Assembly: GCF_002549775.1 (NCBI RefSeq)
Contig: NZ_NMTR01000019.1
Location: 114,525-178,524, forward strand
Source of the DNA: Faecalibacterium langellae
GTDB taxonomy: Bacteria > Bacillota > Clostridia > Oscillospirales > Ruminococcaceae
DNA: 64,000 bases
Reading direction: 5' to 3'
Shown here: positions 8,901 through 15,158 of the stretch, one piece after another
How positions within the stretch are numbered: the stretch's first letter is position 1
Layout: each line of letters starts with the position of its first letter
Translations under genes and position numbers: made by a program
Notes under the pieces: model-generated
The model's database searches: none
Told to the model about the DNA's origin: nothing
Seen by the model: the letters and a program-made list of their open reading frames with translations, nothing else

Positions 8901-11094
8901 TTGTCAAGTTGTATTTTTTGAGTTCACCATCCGGTCCCTTCAGGACAAAACTGTCCGAAACGTATTTGCCGTTCAGGCCGCTGGCGGTGTTAGAATTGTC
9001 CAGCTCATCGTGGATGGTGATAGAATCTTTCCAGCCATTCTTAGAGGAAACAGTGACTGTGTATTTTGCATAGACCTTGCCATTCTTTTCCTCAAAGCCA
9101 TTTGCCTTTTTGGAAAGGCTCAGGTTGGTTTTATCGTAGACAGTGATGACGGTGCCACCCGGAAATTCGATTTTTCCGCCGTCACCGATCGTATCGGTGG
9201 TCACTTTGGCCTCGAAGCCAAATGTACCGTCAAACGGCTGCGATACATCAAAGCTGTCGTTAAAGACAAGCGTGACCTCGCCGTCTTTAGTTACAGATAG
9301 GGTACCGACAGGCTTATCATTTTGCAGGATAGCTCTGTCGGTAACGGGAGTGCTGAGGTAGATGCCGTCCGGCAGATGATAAGTCAGGGTGTGGTTGCCG
9401 TTTTTCTTGATGGTGCCAGCGGGAATGCTGTAACTATAATCTAGTGTCAGCGTGTCACCGGCGGTCATGTCAAAGGGGGTGCCAGTAACATCTTTTTTGT
9501 TCACCGTAACAGTAACGCCAGTGATAGTGCCGCCGGGGGTCATGGTGTACAGCTCCACGGGATCTTCCGCTGCCCGGAAGCTCTCTTCCTCCTGCACGGC
9601 AGCCAGCGAGATCAGGCCGGTGAGCTGCGAGATGTTCACCTGCACGCTGTCCACCTTGCCGTCCACATTGCCGGAGATGACCGACAGCGTACCGGCGTCC
9701 TCATCCACATCGGACACGATGCCCACCGTCTCATAGGTGACCGTGCGCTGCTCGGTCTGCGGTTCCGTCTCGACCGGGTCCAGCGACAGCAGGGCAATGT
9801 CTGCATCCGGGGAATCGTCCTCGACCACAGCCGGAGTGTCGTCCACGGCCACGGTCTCGGTGACCATGGTGTTGTAGAACACGATATCGCCGGGCTGGAT
9901 GCTGCAGAAGGACGATGCACTGTCCGCAAAGCCAAGGTCATCGGCGTCCGCATCGGCAAAGCTCTCCTCCTCCGGCAGTCCCTCATCGCACAGGGCAATG
10001 GCGTCCTGCTGCGCGGCGGGGATACTCTGGGGGTCCATCAGGTAGCCGGCACCGCGCAGGTCGCTGCGCAGGGCCAGCACACCGGCGCGCTGCGGGATGG
10101 CAGACTGCGGGATGCCCGCGTAGTTCAGGCAGTAAGAAAGGAACATCACGTCCCATTCGCCGTAGGGGTTGCCGTACCACTCGCCGTAGCGGGTGTAGTG
10201 GCGGACGGTCACGCCGTCATCGGCATCCACTTCAAAGTTCTTTTCGCTCTGGGTGTAGCCCAACTGGCTCTGCGCCACGGTCAACAGGTCTGCGGACCAG
10301 TCGCCGCTGAGGGAGGTGCTGGTCTTGGCCAGCCATTCGGATTCGTCTTCCACATCGGCCAGCGGGTCGGCCAGACAGTTCACGGTGTGGTGATGCTCCT
10401 CCAGGCCGCAGGTCAGCACTTCTTCATAGCAGTCGTCGGTGTGGTAGTGGATGGGTGCCTCGATCACCGGGCTCACGACTACGGGCTTCGCGGCCACCGG
10501 CGCCTCAAACGCCGCCACAGCCGTGTAGGCCGGGTTCAGCTCCTCCACCAGCTCGCCGTCTTCCAGGCCGCACACCAGTTCATAATCGGTGGTGTAGCAG
10601 CTGTCGTCGTGGACGTGCTCAAACTGTTCGCAGATCAGGCTGCCGTCCTCGGGGTCAAAGCAGTCGTCGCCATGGACGTGCTCCTCCTCGAGACAGGTCA
10701 GAGTCTTCACTTCCTGATAGCAGTCGTCGGTGTGCTCATGCGGCACATAGATGTACTCCGGTTCGGCAGAAAACAGCGCAATGCCGTCGTCTTCTGCGTC
10801 CACGCCAATGCTCTCGTCAAGCGAAGCGCTGTCATCGAAGGTGGCGTTCCAGTCCTCGGGCTGGCCTTCCTCATAACCGCAGACCAGCACTTTGGTGTAG
10901 CAGTCCGCCGTGTGCGTGTGCTCCTCCTGGTTGCACTGGTACTGCGCGGTGGCCGCAATGCCATCGCTGTGCAGCTGCCAGTTCACGAACAGCGTCGTGA
11001 TCATGGCCAGCACAAGCAGCAGCGCCGTGTAGCGCCGCAGTGCTTTCCGCTGCAGACGGAACCTTTCCCGATAATCTCCCACAATGTCTTTCAT
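5977..11094 (-). CDS. giant LPSTG-anchored pilus tip-type adhesin with degenerate CHAP domain
   Basis: A 1705-residue surface protein. A basic N-terminus and membrane/signal segment occupy about residues 20-40. Six H-x-H-x3-C modules follow between residues 54 and 240 (HTHTADC, HEHTDDC, HVHGDDC, HVHDDSC, HYHTDDC, HHHTVNC), most paired with a second Cys. A CHAP/NlpC-like segment spans about 268-500 (VAQSQLGY, YGEWDVMFLSYCLNYAGIP, IQPGDIVFY, ETVGIVSDV). The expected catalytic Cys after Trp is Asp315, and the expected His of HVGIV is Thr, so amidase activity is unlikely. Many repeated beta-sandwich domains follow, ending in CnaB-like segments (LYKLKETDPPSGYRK; YYIEEPENSKY). LPSTGG is at about 1667. 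AGGAGGG precedes the ATG. Its place first among the pilins suggests the fibre tip; this is inferred. Confidence 0.85.
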   Translation of the reverse strand: MKDIVGDYRERFRLQRKALRRYTALLLVLAMITTLFVNWQLHSDGIAATAQYQCNQEEHTHTADCYTKVLVCGYEEGQPEDWNATFDDSASLDESIGVDAEDDGIALFSAEPEYIYVPHEHTDDCYQEVKTLTCLEEEHVHGDDCFDPEDGSLICEQFEHVHDDSCYTTDYELVCGLEDGELVEELNPAYTAVAAFEAPVAAKPVVVSPVIEAPIHYHTDDCYEEVLTCGLEEHHHTVNCLADPLADVEDESEWLAKTSTSLSGDWSADLLTVAQSQLGYTQSEKNFEVDADDGVTVRHYTRYGEWYGNPYGEWDVMFLSYCLNYAGIPQSAIPQRAGVLALRSDLRGAGYLMDPQSIPAAQQDAIALCDEGLPEEESFADADADDLGFADSASSFCSIQPGDIVFYNTMVTETVAVDDTPAVVEDDSPDADIALLSLDPVETEPQTEQRTVTYETVGIVSDVDEDAGTLSVISGNVDGKVDSVQVNISQLTGLISLAAVQEEESFRAAEDPVELYTMTPGGTITGVTVTVNKKDVTGTPFDMTAGDTLTLDYSYSIPAGTIKKNGNHTLTYHLPDGIYLSTPVTDRAILQNDKPVGTLSVTKDGEVTLVFNDSFDVSQPFDGTFGFEAKVTTDTIGDGGKIEFPGGTVITVYDKTNLSLSKKANGFEEKNGKVYAKYTVTVSSKNGWKDSITIHDELDNSNTASGLNGKYVSDSFVLKGPDGELKKYNLTIDGAGSSFEIKDLPELAAGQKYTLTYEVEITNKSTDGSGKFYNTAWVQEDDKHETPATHSKYIEKSSQYDSEDGYIYWTVTVYNPDGGDLNNTTLTDTIQTNGATIVGDITVTAKSKTSDTGTLFDTVSSANGANTFTYTFSKTAIDKLYTFTYKTTVPEGQTSVENHAEVKRGDDTYSADDTCKVTKRDWSFTKTAPDSLTETGTDDLYTGKWSVSTPVPAEWNSYTFTDTIKKPQTGDHYGIADELDKEIRKNLRFTCTDNTVLTATEANIDVQITYYTSEGAKSGTEITLPNSTAHVQSFKIKLTNNYSGEPPIKSLSIDGYHTYINVSGISEGDAVDFINKAGGKDAKYTYTKTKPTPTLSKGVSTSDLGSKKIGNYDDSLTTDYNREKDNYIYYQLTLKVEDWASFSANDSVTVTDTPDSRVVLDNASNKYFYAVFKTGDTKVTQKLGNYKLSDNFSWSVDDGKITFSLANLKNLSAEDAANVQAILIRYRVKVNDSAWTDDPNKETETYTNAAAWGENTAHADATFTAPVLNKTGTKNDGHGDRRASYSIVINPAAKKLSTTGTVTMTDTMTVNTAGITAHLDRSTVKLYSYPKQDGDTPLPDNYYGLSLRSYTDKNNKNVYEMTLTFPDEQAFVLEYDYVTDASNDKVTLENTAHIDGYEDSKKETKLDAVNGWGGITQNLLTLYKVDSANQNLGLPGAVFTLYKFDSTTGKWDNGTELPKTGEDGSLGLYVGEKNNVTINTSTLYKLKETDPPSGYRKSDKEYFFIWTDNDSQTAEDAYKKAVGNNTISVPAQTEVSIYKYHTSPELYVPNERSQLTIQKFWRDQDGKMITNSSDIPVDSITVNLYRYQSGHTKAERDTSFAQTITLNKDNNWTAVYSDVTNGYSYYIEEPENSKYTATYSESNTLGVTGGGLLTVTNKLTPAGGYELPSTGGAGTTLYTAVGGTMVLAALVCGFCQKRRRERRAD

Positions 11095-11114
11095 TGCCCC
11101 AAAGCCCTCCTAAT

Positions 11115-11705
11115 TTAATGGATCAATGAGAAACTGGACAAGGGCCATACCCTTATAAAGACCTTGCCCACGATCTGATTCTTTTCTACGCAGCCAATAA
11201 CGCTGCTGCGGCTGTCGATGGACGTTGCGCGATGGTCGCCCAGAACGAAGTACCGGTTCTCCGGCACCTGATAGGGGAACTTGATGTCGCATTCGCCCAG
11301 GGCCAGCTCGTCCACATAGGGCTCGTCCAGCACCGTGCCGTTCACGGTGACCACGCCGTTCTCATCCAGCGAGATGATATCGCCCGGCAGGCCGATGACC
11401 CGCTTGAGCAGGAGCTTGTTCTGCCAGTAAAACCCGCACAGATCGCCGGTTTTCAGGCTGCCGCTCTTGACAAGGACGATCACGTCCTTGTCCTGCAGGG
11501 TGGGGTTCATGCTGTCGCCGGACACCTGCAGCACCGGCAGGAACAGGGTGGCCAGCAGCACCGCAACGGCTGCCACCACCACCAGCGCATAAATCGTGCT
11601 GCGCAGCACCCGGGTGTAGCGGGAGCGGTAGGCCAGCCGCTCCCGTTCGGCCTTCACTTCCTCGGTGGAAGGAATGGCCGCGAATTTGATGTCGTGCTCT
11701 TTCAT
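11115..11705 (-). CDS. type I signal peptidase of the pilus operon
   Basis: A 196-residue membrane serine protease that removes signal peptides. One membrane segment spans residues about 36-58. The catalytic Ser65 lies in SGDSMNPTL and the general base Lys101 in LLLKRVIGLPGD. The later conserved box is YFVLGDHRATSIDSR. The ATG overlaps the stop of the upstream coiled-coil gene (ATGA), and the tip adhesin starts about 20 nt after its stop, so it is embedded in the pilus operon. Pilus-linked signal peptidases (SipA-like) are known in other Gram-positive pilus islands. Here the active-site residues are intact, so it is probably a working enzyme dedicated to pilins. Confidence 0.93.
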   Translation of the reverse strand: MKEHDIKFAAIPSTEEVKAERERLAYRSRYTRVLRSTIYALVVVAAVAVLLATLFLPVLQVSGDSMNPTLQDKDVIVLVKSGSLKTGDLCGFYWQNKLLLKRVIGLPGDIISLDENGVVTVNGTVLDEPYVDELALGECDIKFPYQVPENRYFVLGDHRATSIDSRSSVIGCVEKNQIVGKVFIRVWPLSSFSLIH

Positions 11706-12217
11706 GTTGTGTGCTGACCCTCCGGCAGAAAGTCGATCTTCTGGTAGTTGTCCAGCACCTCGCTGGCACGGCGGTCGAACTCGGCCCAGCGCGCCCGGAC
11801 CTCCTGCTCGGCCTTGGCGACCATCGCCTTGCAGTCGGCTTCGGTCTGTGCACGCTTGCGCTCGGCCTCGTCGGTCATGGCCCGGCAGGCTTCTTCGGTC
11901 TGCCGCTTCATGGCCTCGGCCTGTTCGCGGGCCTGCGCCAGGGTCAGCTGCGCGTCAGCCGGGCCGTCCGCCGCAGCGGCTGCGCGGACCGATGCAAGAT
12001 ATTCGTCCGCTGCGGCCTGTGCCGCCTCGAAGACTTTATTCAGTTCCAGTGCCGCCTGCGCGATGGAACCGGCGTTCTGGATGTGGAGCTGCCGGTCCTC
12101 CAGCTGCGCGGTCAGCGCCGCGTTTTCGGCTTTGAGCTGGTCTTCACTCTGCTTGAGCGCAAAGATGATCTCGACCAGCTCGGTGCGGCTCATGTGCCGC
12201 AGCTCACGATCTGGCAT
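11702..12217 (-). CDS. small coiled-coil protein heading the pilus operon
   Basis: A 171-residue soluble protein with no signal peptide. Residues about 10-45 (ELVEIIFALKQSEDQLKAENAAL) and 95-155 (AREQAEAMKRQTEEACRAM...) look like coiled coil with an Ala/Glu/Lys/Arg heptad pattern, somewhat DivIVA- or V-ATPase-E-like. I do not recognise a family. The start at 12217 is chosen because AGGGAG lies 10 nt upstream; the frame stays open further upstream without a ribosome site. It overlaps the signal peptidase start by 4 nt, so coupled translation is likely. It could be a cytoplasmic scaffold placing pilus export or assembly; this is only inference from context. Confidence 0.75.
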   Translation of the reverse strand: MPDRELRHMSRTELVEIIFALKQSEDQLKAENAALTAQLEDRQLHIQNAGSIAQAALELNKVFEAAQAAADEYLASVRAAAAADGPADAQLTLAQAREQAEAMKRQTEEACRAMTDEAERKRAQTEADCKAMVAKAEQEVRARWAEFDRRASEVLDNYQKIDFLPEGQHTT

Positions 12218-12260
12218 AGTGATGTGTCTCCCTGTGATTCTTCGGCACGGCATCTGCACT

Positions 12261-12278
12261 GCAAAAATCGGTTTTTGC
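12261..12278 (-). promoter_or_regulatory. hairpin in the pilus operon leader
   Basis: GCAAAAA-TCGG-TTTTTGC is a perfect 7-bp stem about 45 nt upstream of the first pilus-operon start codon. The 375-nt gap 12218-12592 also holds the inverted repeat GACTTG-TCGTAT-CAAGTC (12361-12378) in AT-rich DNA where the operon promoter should lie. I could not assign -35/-10 boxes with confidence. Confidence 0.4.
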
Positions 12279-12533
12279 GACACCGGATAGATACATGGAT
12301 TTTTAGGTCGCCTGCCGGAAGAACTGATATATCAATTTACGACCTGCCTTCGCAGATTTAGACTTGTCGTATCAAGTCATATGATAGCACAAAAGAAAGT
12401 ATTTGTATAGGAAAAATCCATATATTTTACATCATTTAATCGAAAAAGATATACTTTTATCGAAAAAAGCGGAAACGCTCATGCCGTTTGTAAAATATGC
12501 ACAAAACGGGCAGCCGAACGGCAGCGGGCAACA

Positions 12534-12569
12534 AAAAAGAGCCGCCCCCGGCTGGGGACAGCTCTCAGA
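12534..12569 (-). terminator. terminator of the double-glycine peptide unit
   Basis: On the minus strand AGAGCTGTCCCC - AGCC - GGGGGCGGCTCT (two G-U pairs) is followed by TTTTTTG, 24 nt after the peptide stop codon. Confidence 0.85.
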
Positions 12570-12592
12570 GAATGCTTATGAAAAGAGCAGGC

Positions 12593-12826
12593 TTAGGCCT
12601 TTACGGCGAAGCCCTTCAGCAGATCGTTCAGGCTCAGGAAGGACTGATAGATCACGTTGACGTTGTTGATGATGGAGCTTGCGCCGGAGAAGATGCGGGC
12701 GATGTAGTTGAACACCTTACCAACATTCAGGAAGTTGTTGTAAGCGCCGCTGGCACCACCGTCCAGGTAGACCATTTCTTCTTCATCAACGACAGCGTAA
12801 GAAGCGGGCAGTTTCATAGTAGACAT
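12593..12826 (-). CDS. double-glycine-leader secreted peptide, MAM-like leader
   Basis: A 77-residue peptide. The leader MKLPASYAVVDEEEMVYLDGG ends in Gly23-Gly24, the cleavage site used by peptidase-containing ABC exporters (PCAT). The predicted mature part is 53 residues, starting ASGAYNNFLNVGKVFNY, amphipathic and mildly basic, without Cys. From memory, the F. prausnitzii protein MAM begins with a very similar leader (pattern M-P-A-x-Y-x-V, then E-M-x-Y, then GGA); this could not be checked here. The start at 12826 is set by AAAGGG eight nt upstream; an earlier in-frame ATG at 12844 lies before that site. No exporter gene is present in the window. Bacteriocin, signalling or host-directed roles are all possible. 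Confidence 0.78.
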   Translation of the reverse strand: MSTMKLPASYAVVDEEEMVYLDGGASGAYNNFLNVGKVFNYIARIFSGASSIINNVNVIYQSFLSLNDLLKGFAVKA

Positions 12827-12888
12827 AATAGTATCCCTTTCCATTTTTAAAAATTAAAATTAAATTTTAAGAGCAGCTGTGGGTGAGA

Positions 12889-13338
12889 TCAGAGCAGCGA
12901 AGCGATGGCCAGCGTGCCGAACAGCACACCTGCCACAACAAAGCCGCCCAGATGATCCAGGATCTCCGGGCTCTGCACAGGCTCGGTGGGAGCAGCAGGC
13001 GTCGTGGCCGAGGAGGCATTCTTGACCGTCCAGTGTGCATACACGGTGGTGTCACCGGTGAACACGGTGGAGGTGCTGATCTTGGTGCCGCCGACAGGCT
13101 CCGTGTACCAGCCGTCGAAGGTGTAGCCTTCCAGCGTGGGCTGCTCGGGCAGAGCCGAGAGCTTGCCGCTCAGGTTGGTGGTGACGACCACCACAGAGGT
13201 GGTGCCGCCCATGGCGTCCAGACCGATGGTGTAGATCTCTGCTTCCTTTGCGTCCGCAGCAAAGGCGGCGGGCACGGCGCTGCACAGCAGCACAACGGCC
13301 AGCAGACTGACCAGCAGCGTTTTCAGAACCTTTTTCAT
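12889..13338 (-). CDS. secreted InlB-repeat (Flg_new) protein
   Basis: A 149-residue exported protein. A clear signal peptide (MKKVLKTLLVSLLAVVLLCS...AAFA) ends near residue 27. Residues about 70-105 form one InlB B-repeat (LEGYTFDGWYTEPVGG ... TTVYAHWT), a beta-grasp-like module common in surface proteins of gut Firmicutes. A Thr/Pro/Ala linker and a hydrophobic C-terminus (GGFVVAGVLFGTLAIASLL) follow, without an LPXTG signal or basic tail. GCGAGGA precedes the ATG at 13338. It lies 62 nt upstream of the double-glycine peptide gene in the same direction with no terminator between, so co-transcription is likely. Partner function is unknown. Confidence 0.75.
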   Translation of the reverse strand: MKKVLKTLLVSLLAVVLLCSAVPAAFAADAKEAEIYTIGLDAMGGTTSVVVVTTNLSGKLSALPEQPTLEGYTFDGWYTEPVGGTKISTSTVFTGDTTVYAHWTVKNASSATTPAAPTEPVQSPEILDHLGGFVVAGVLFGTLAIASLL

Positions 13339-13649
13339 AAAATTCCTCGCTTTCCTGACAGAATCGGGCATGGAACCAGCGGTTCCAGAACAGACCTCTG
13401 CGTCCCGCAACGAAAGCAGACGGATCAGCCGGGGAAGGGAGGTTTATTCAATCTATTTTTACCATACGATGCGCAACAAAAGAGCAACAAAATGGGTCGT
13501 TTTTCCATAGGAACACAAAAAAATCTTCATTTTTTCTTAAATTTTTTCAAAAAAGCGTAAAGAACAATTTGCCCTGGAAAAATAGAAGAAAAAACCGGAA
13601 AAACCGGAAAAATTCATCTCCCGGAATAAGGGAAAGTGCACACGGATTC
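13339..13649. other. AT-rich non-coding gap
   Basis: No credible gene is seen. The part at 13440-13560 is very AT-rich with A/T runs and probably carries the minus-strand promoter of the InlB-repeat/peptide unit. A weak candidate is TTGTTG with TAGATT 18 nt downstream on the minus strand (around 13455-13485). Confidence 0.4.
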
Positions 13650-13682
13650 AGAAAAAATCCTGCCCCATTTTCACAGGGCAGG
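13650..13682 (-). terminator. terminator of the Ig-like membrane protein gene
   Basis: On the minus strand CCTGCCC-TGTGAAAAT-GGGGCAGG is followed by ATTTTTTC, 27 nt after the stop of the gene at 13710. Confidence 0.85.
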
Positions 13683-13709
13683 AAGTAACTTTATTTGATG
13701 ACCGTATTT

Positions 13710-14309
13710 TTAATATCCAAGTTTTTCGTGGGCGGCCTGCGTAATAAGGTTGGCTCTATATTGTGTTCCATCCAGCTCGTTTACTTCCATAAAAACGCTT
13801 CCCCAAAGCATATAGCTGCTAACCGTGTTTCCGCCAAATCCGTTTTGTGCAGATACGGTAAACATCCATCTGCTGTTGGCACCTGTTCCTAAATGTGCAT
13901 ACCCGCGAACATCTGTAAATCTTACAGATTCAGGGTTCTTGAAGTTGTTCATATAGGGAAGCACATCATTCACAAAGGATTTTTCGTCAGCTGTCAGCTG
14001 CTGCCATACACTCATAGGCGTAACTTCGACAGAATATTGGGCACTTACACCATTTTCGGCCGTTGCAATAATAATGGTTTTTCCTTCGGATTTGGCTTCC
14101 ACTTCGCCTTTGTCATTAACAATTGCTACGGACTCATCTGCAGAGGTCCAAGTAATACCATAGTCGCTGGCATCTGTATAAGTGTGGTGACAGATTTTAC
14201 ACTCACTCCCGGTATGTACCCAATCCGTAGGAACAACAAGCGCCAAAAAGATAATAATAGCTATTGCAATCAGGCATCCTTTTCCGGTGCTTTTCTTCTG
14301 AGTTTCCAC
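13710..14309 (-). CDS. membrane-anchored Ig-like (BIG2) domain protein of unknown function
   Basis: A 199-residue protein with a GTG start at 14309 and an excellent AGGAGG site 5 nt upstream. Residues 11-27 form a membrane segment (GCLIAIAIIIFLALVV). Next comes a CKICHHTY motif (CxxCH, which could bind a metal or haem but is alone). A BIG2-like fold follows (ITWTSADESVAIVNDKGEVEAKSEGKT...), and the remaining ~110 residues are unrecognised and rich in aromatic and Asn residues. It is more AT-rich than its neighbours, which hints at recent acquisition. It is divergent from the XRE regulator at 14492, which may control it. Confidence 0.7.
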   Translation of the reverse strand: METQKKSTGKGCLIAIAIIIFLALVVPTDWVHTGSECKICHHTYTDASDYGITWTSADESVAIVNDKGEVEAKSEGKTIIIATAENGVSAQYSVEVTPMSVWQQLTADEKSFVNDVLPYMNNFKNPESVRFTDVRGYAHLGTGANSRWMFTVSAQNGFGGNTVSSYMLWGSVFMEVNELDGTQYRANLITQAAHEKLGY

Positions 14310-14423
14310 CCGTTCCTCCTTGAAATCTTTGTATTGTTGCTCAGTAAACCTTAATTGTCACCTTCTTTATATTGAGATGATCATAGTAAGATTATAAGCT
14401 TTGTCTGACTGGATGTCAATAAA

Positions 14424-14465
14424 ACTATACAGATTTGGATAATTTAATATCAAAGGCTGTATAGT
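14424..14465 (+). promoter_or_regulatory. inverted-repeat operator upstream of the XRE gene
   Basis: ACTATACAG (14424-14432) and CTGTATAGT (14457-14465) are perfect 9-bp inverted copies 24 nt apart. Each resembles a -10 box (TATACA, TATAGT), and they lie 27 nt upstream of the regulator start. This suggests autoregulation by dimer binding across the promoter. Confidence 0.55.
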
Positions 14466-14491
14466 AAAGTAGATGCAGGAAGGTGAACGAC

Positions 14492-14782
14492 ATGATTTCT
14501 GACAACATCAAGCGTCTTCGGGAGAATGCAGGGCTCTCACAAGCTGCCCTTGCTCGTAAGCTGGGCGTCACGCGTGCCAGTGTCAACGCTTGGGAAATGG
14601 AACTTTCTGCACCGACTGCACAATACTTGATAGCTCTTGCACAGCTGTTTCATACGACTACGGATGATATTTTAGGGCTTGAATCGCAAGAACAGATCGT
14701 GCTGCGCGGCATGAACGAACAGGAAAAGCGGCTGGTGTACGATTTGATTTCTTATATCACGGAGCGAAAAGAAGAAGAATAA
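14492..14782 (+). CDS. XRE/Cro-type transcriptional regulator
   Basis: A 96-residue DNA-binding protein. The helix-turn-helix occupies residues about 5-60 (IKRLRENAGLSQAALARKL, then VTRASVNAWEMELSAPT), followed by the typical ALAQLFHTTTDDILGLE segment and a short helical C-terminus. The start ATG at 14492 is chosen because AGGAAGG lies 8 nt upstream; an in-frame GTG at 14483 would overlap that site. The divergent layout and the inverted repeat at 14424-14465 suggest that it represses itself and perhaps the Ig-like membrane protein. Confidence 0.9.
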   Translation: MISDNIKRLRENAGLSQAALARKLGVTRASVNAWEMELSAPTAQYLIALAQLFHTTTDDILGLESQEQIVLRGMNEQEKRLVYDLISYITERKEEE

Positions 14783-14788
14783 GACAAA

Positions 14789-14828
14789 AAGGCTACTGCA
14801 TCAGCGTGACACTGGATGCGGTAGCCTT
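14789..14828 (+). terminator. hairpin after the XRE gene
   Basis: AAGGCTACTGCATC pairs with GATGCGGTAGCCTT (one G-U) a few bases after the stop codon. No T-run follows, so termination may be weak. One arm is re-used in a larger inverted-repeat structure described in the findings. Confidence 0.5.
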
Positions 14829-14870
14829 ATGATAAGGTGACCATTTGGACAGAATTTAGAGCGAATCGTC

Positions 14871-14899
14871 TTGACACAATGCAGATGTTCAGTTAAAAT
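14871..14899 (+). promoter_or_regulatory. sigma-A promoter of tRNA-Gln
   Basis: TTGACA (14871-14876), a 17-nt spacer and TAAAAT (14894-14899) make a near-consensus promoter. Transcription would start near 14906, about 100 nt before the tRNA. Confidence 0.75.
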
Positions 14900-15004
14900 A
14901 GCATAGTAATCTTTTGAAAGCACGCATGATTCCTGCTAAATTTGAAATTATAAGGTGACCAATAAGGCTACCGAATGATTCAAAGCCAAGAAAAAGAATG
15001 ATAC

Positions 15005-15078
15005 TGCGCCATCGCCAAGCGGTAAGGCAGGGGACTTTGACTCCCCCATCGTAGGTTCGACTCCTGCTGGCGCAACCA
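15005..15078 (+). tRNA. tRNA-Gln (anticodon TTG)
   Basis: The acceptor stem TGCGCCA/TGGCGCA, the anticodon loop C-TTTG-A (anticodon TTG) on stem GGGGA/TCCCC, a TTCGA T-loop and an encoded CCA end give a complete cloverleaf. A terminator follows at once. Confidence 0.95.
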
Positions 15079-15080
15079 AA

Positions 15081-15115
15081 AGCCCCGCCGGTCTTTTCAG
15101 ACTGGCGGGGCTTTT
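15081..15115 (+). terminator. terminator after tRNA-Gln
   Basis: AGCCCCGCCGGTCT / AGACTGGCGGGGCT (one G-U) with loop TTTC, then TTTTT. Flanking A and T runs make it usable from both strands, including for the DacF-like gene that stops at 15159. Confidence 0.9.
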
Positions 15116-15158
15116 TGCGCGGTGTTTTTCACAAATGGGAAGCAAACGGTGCAAAAGC

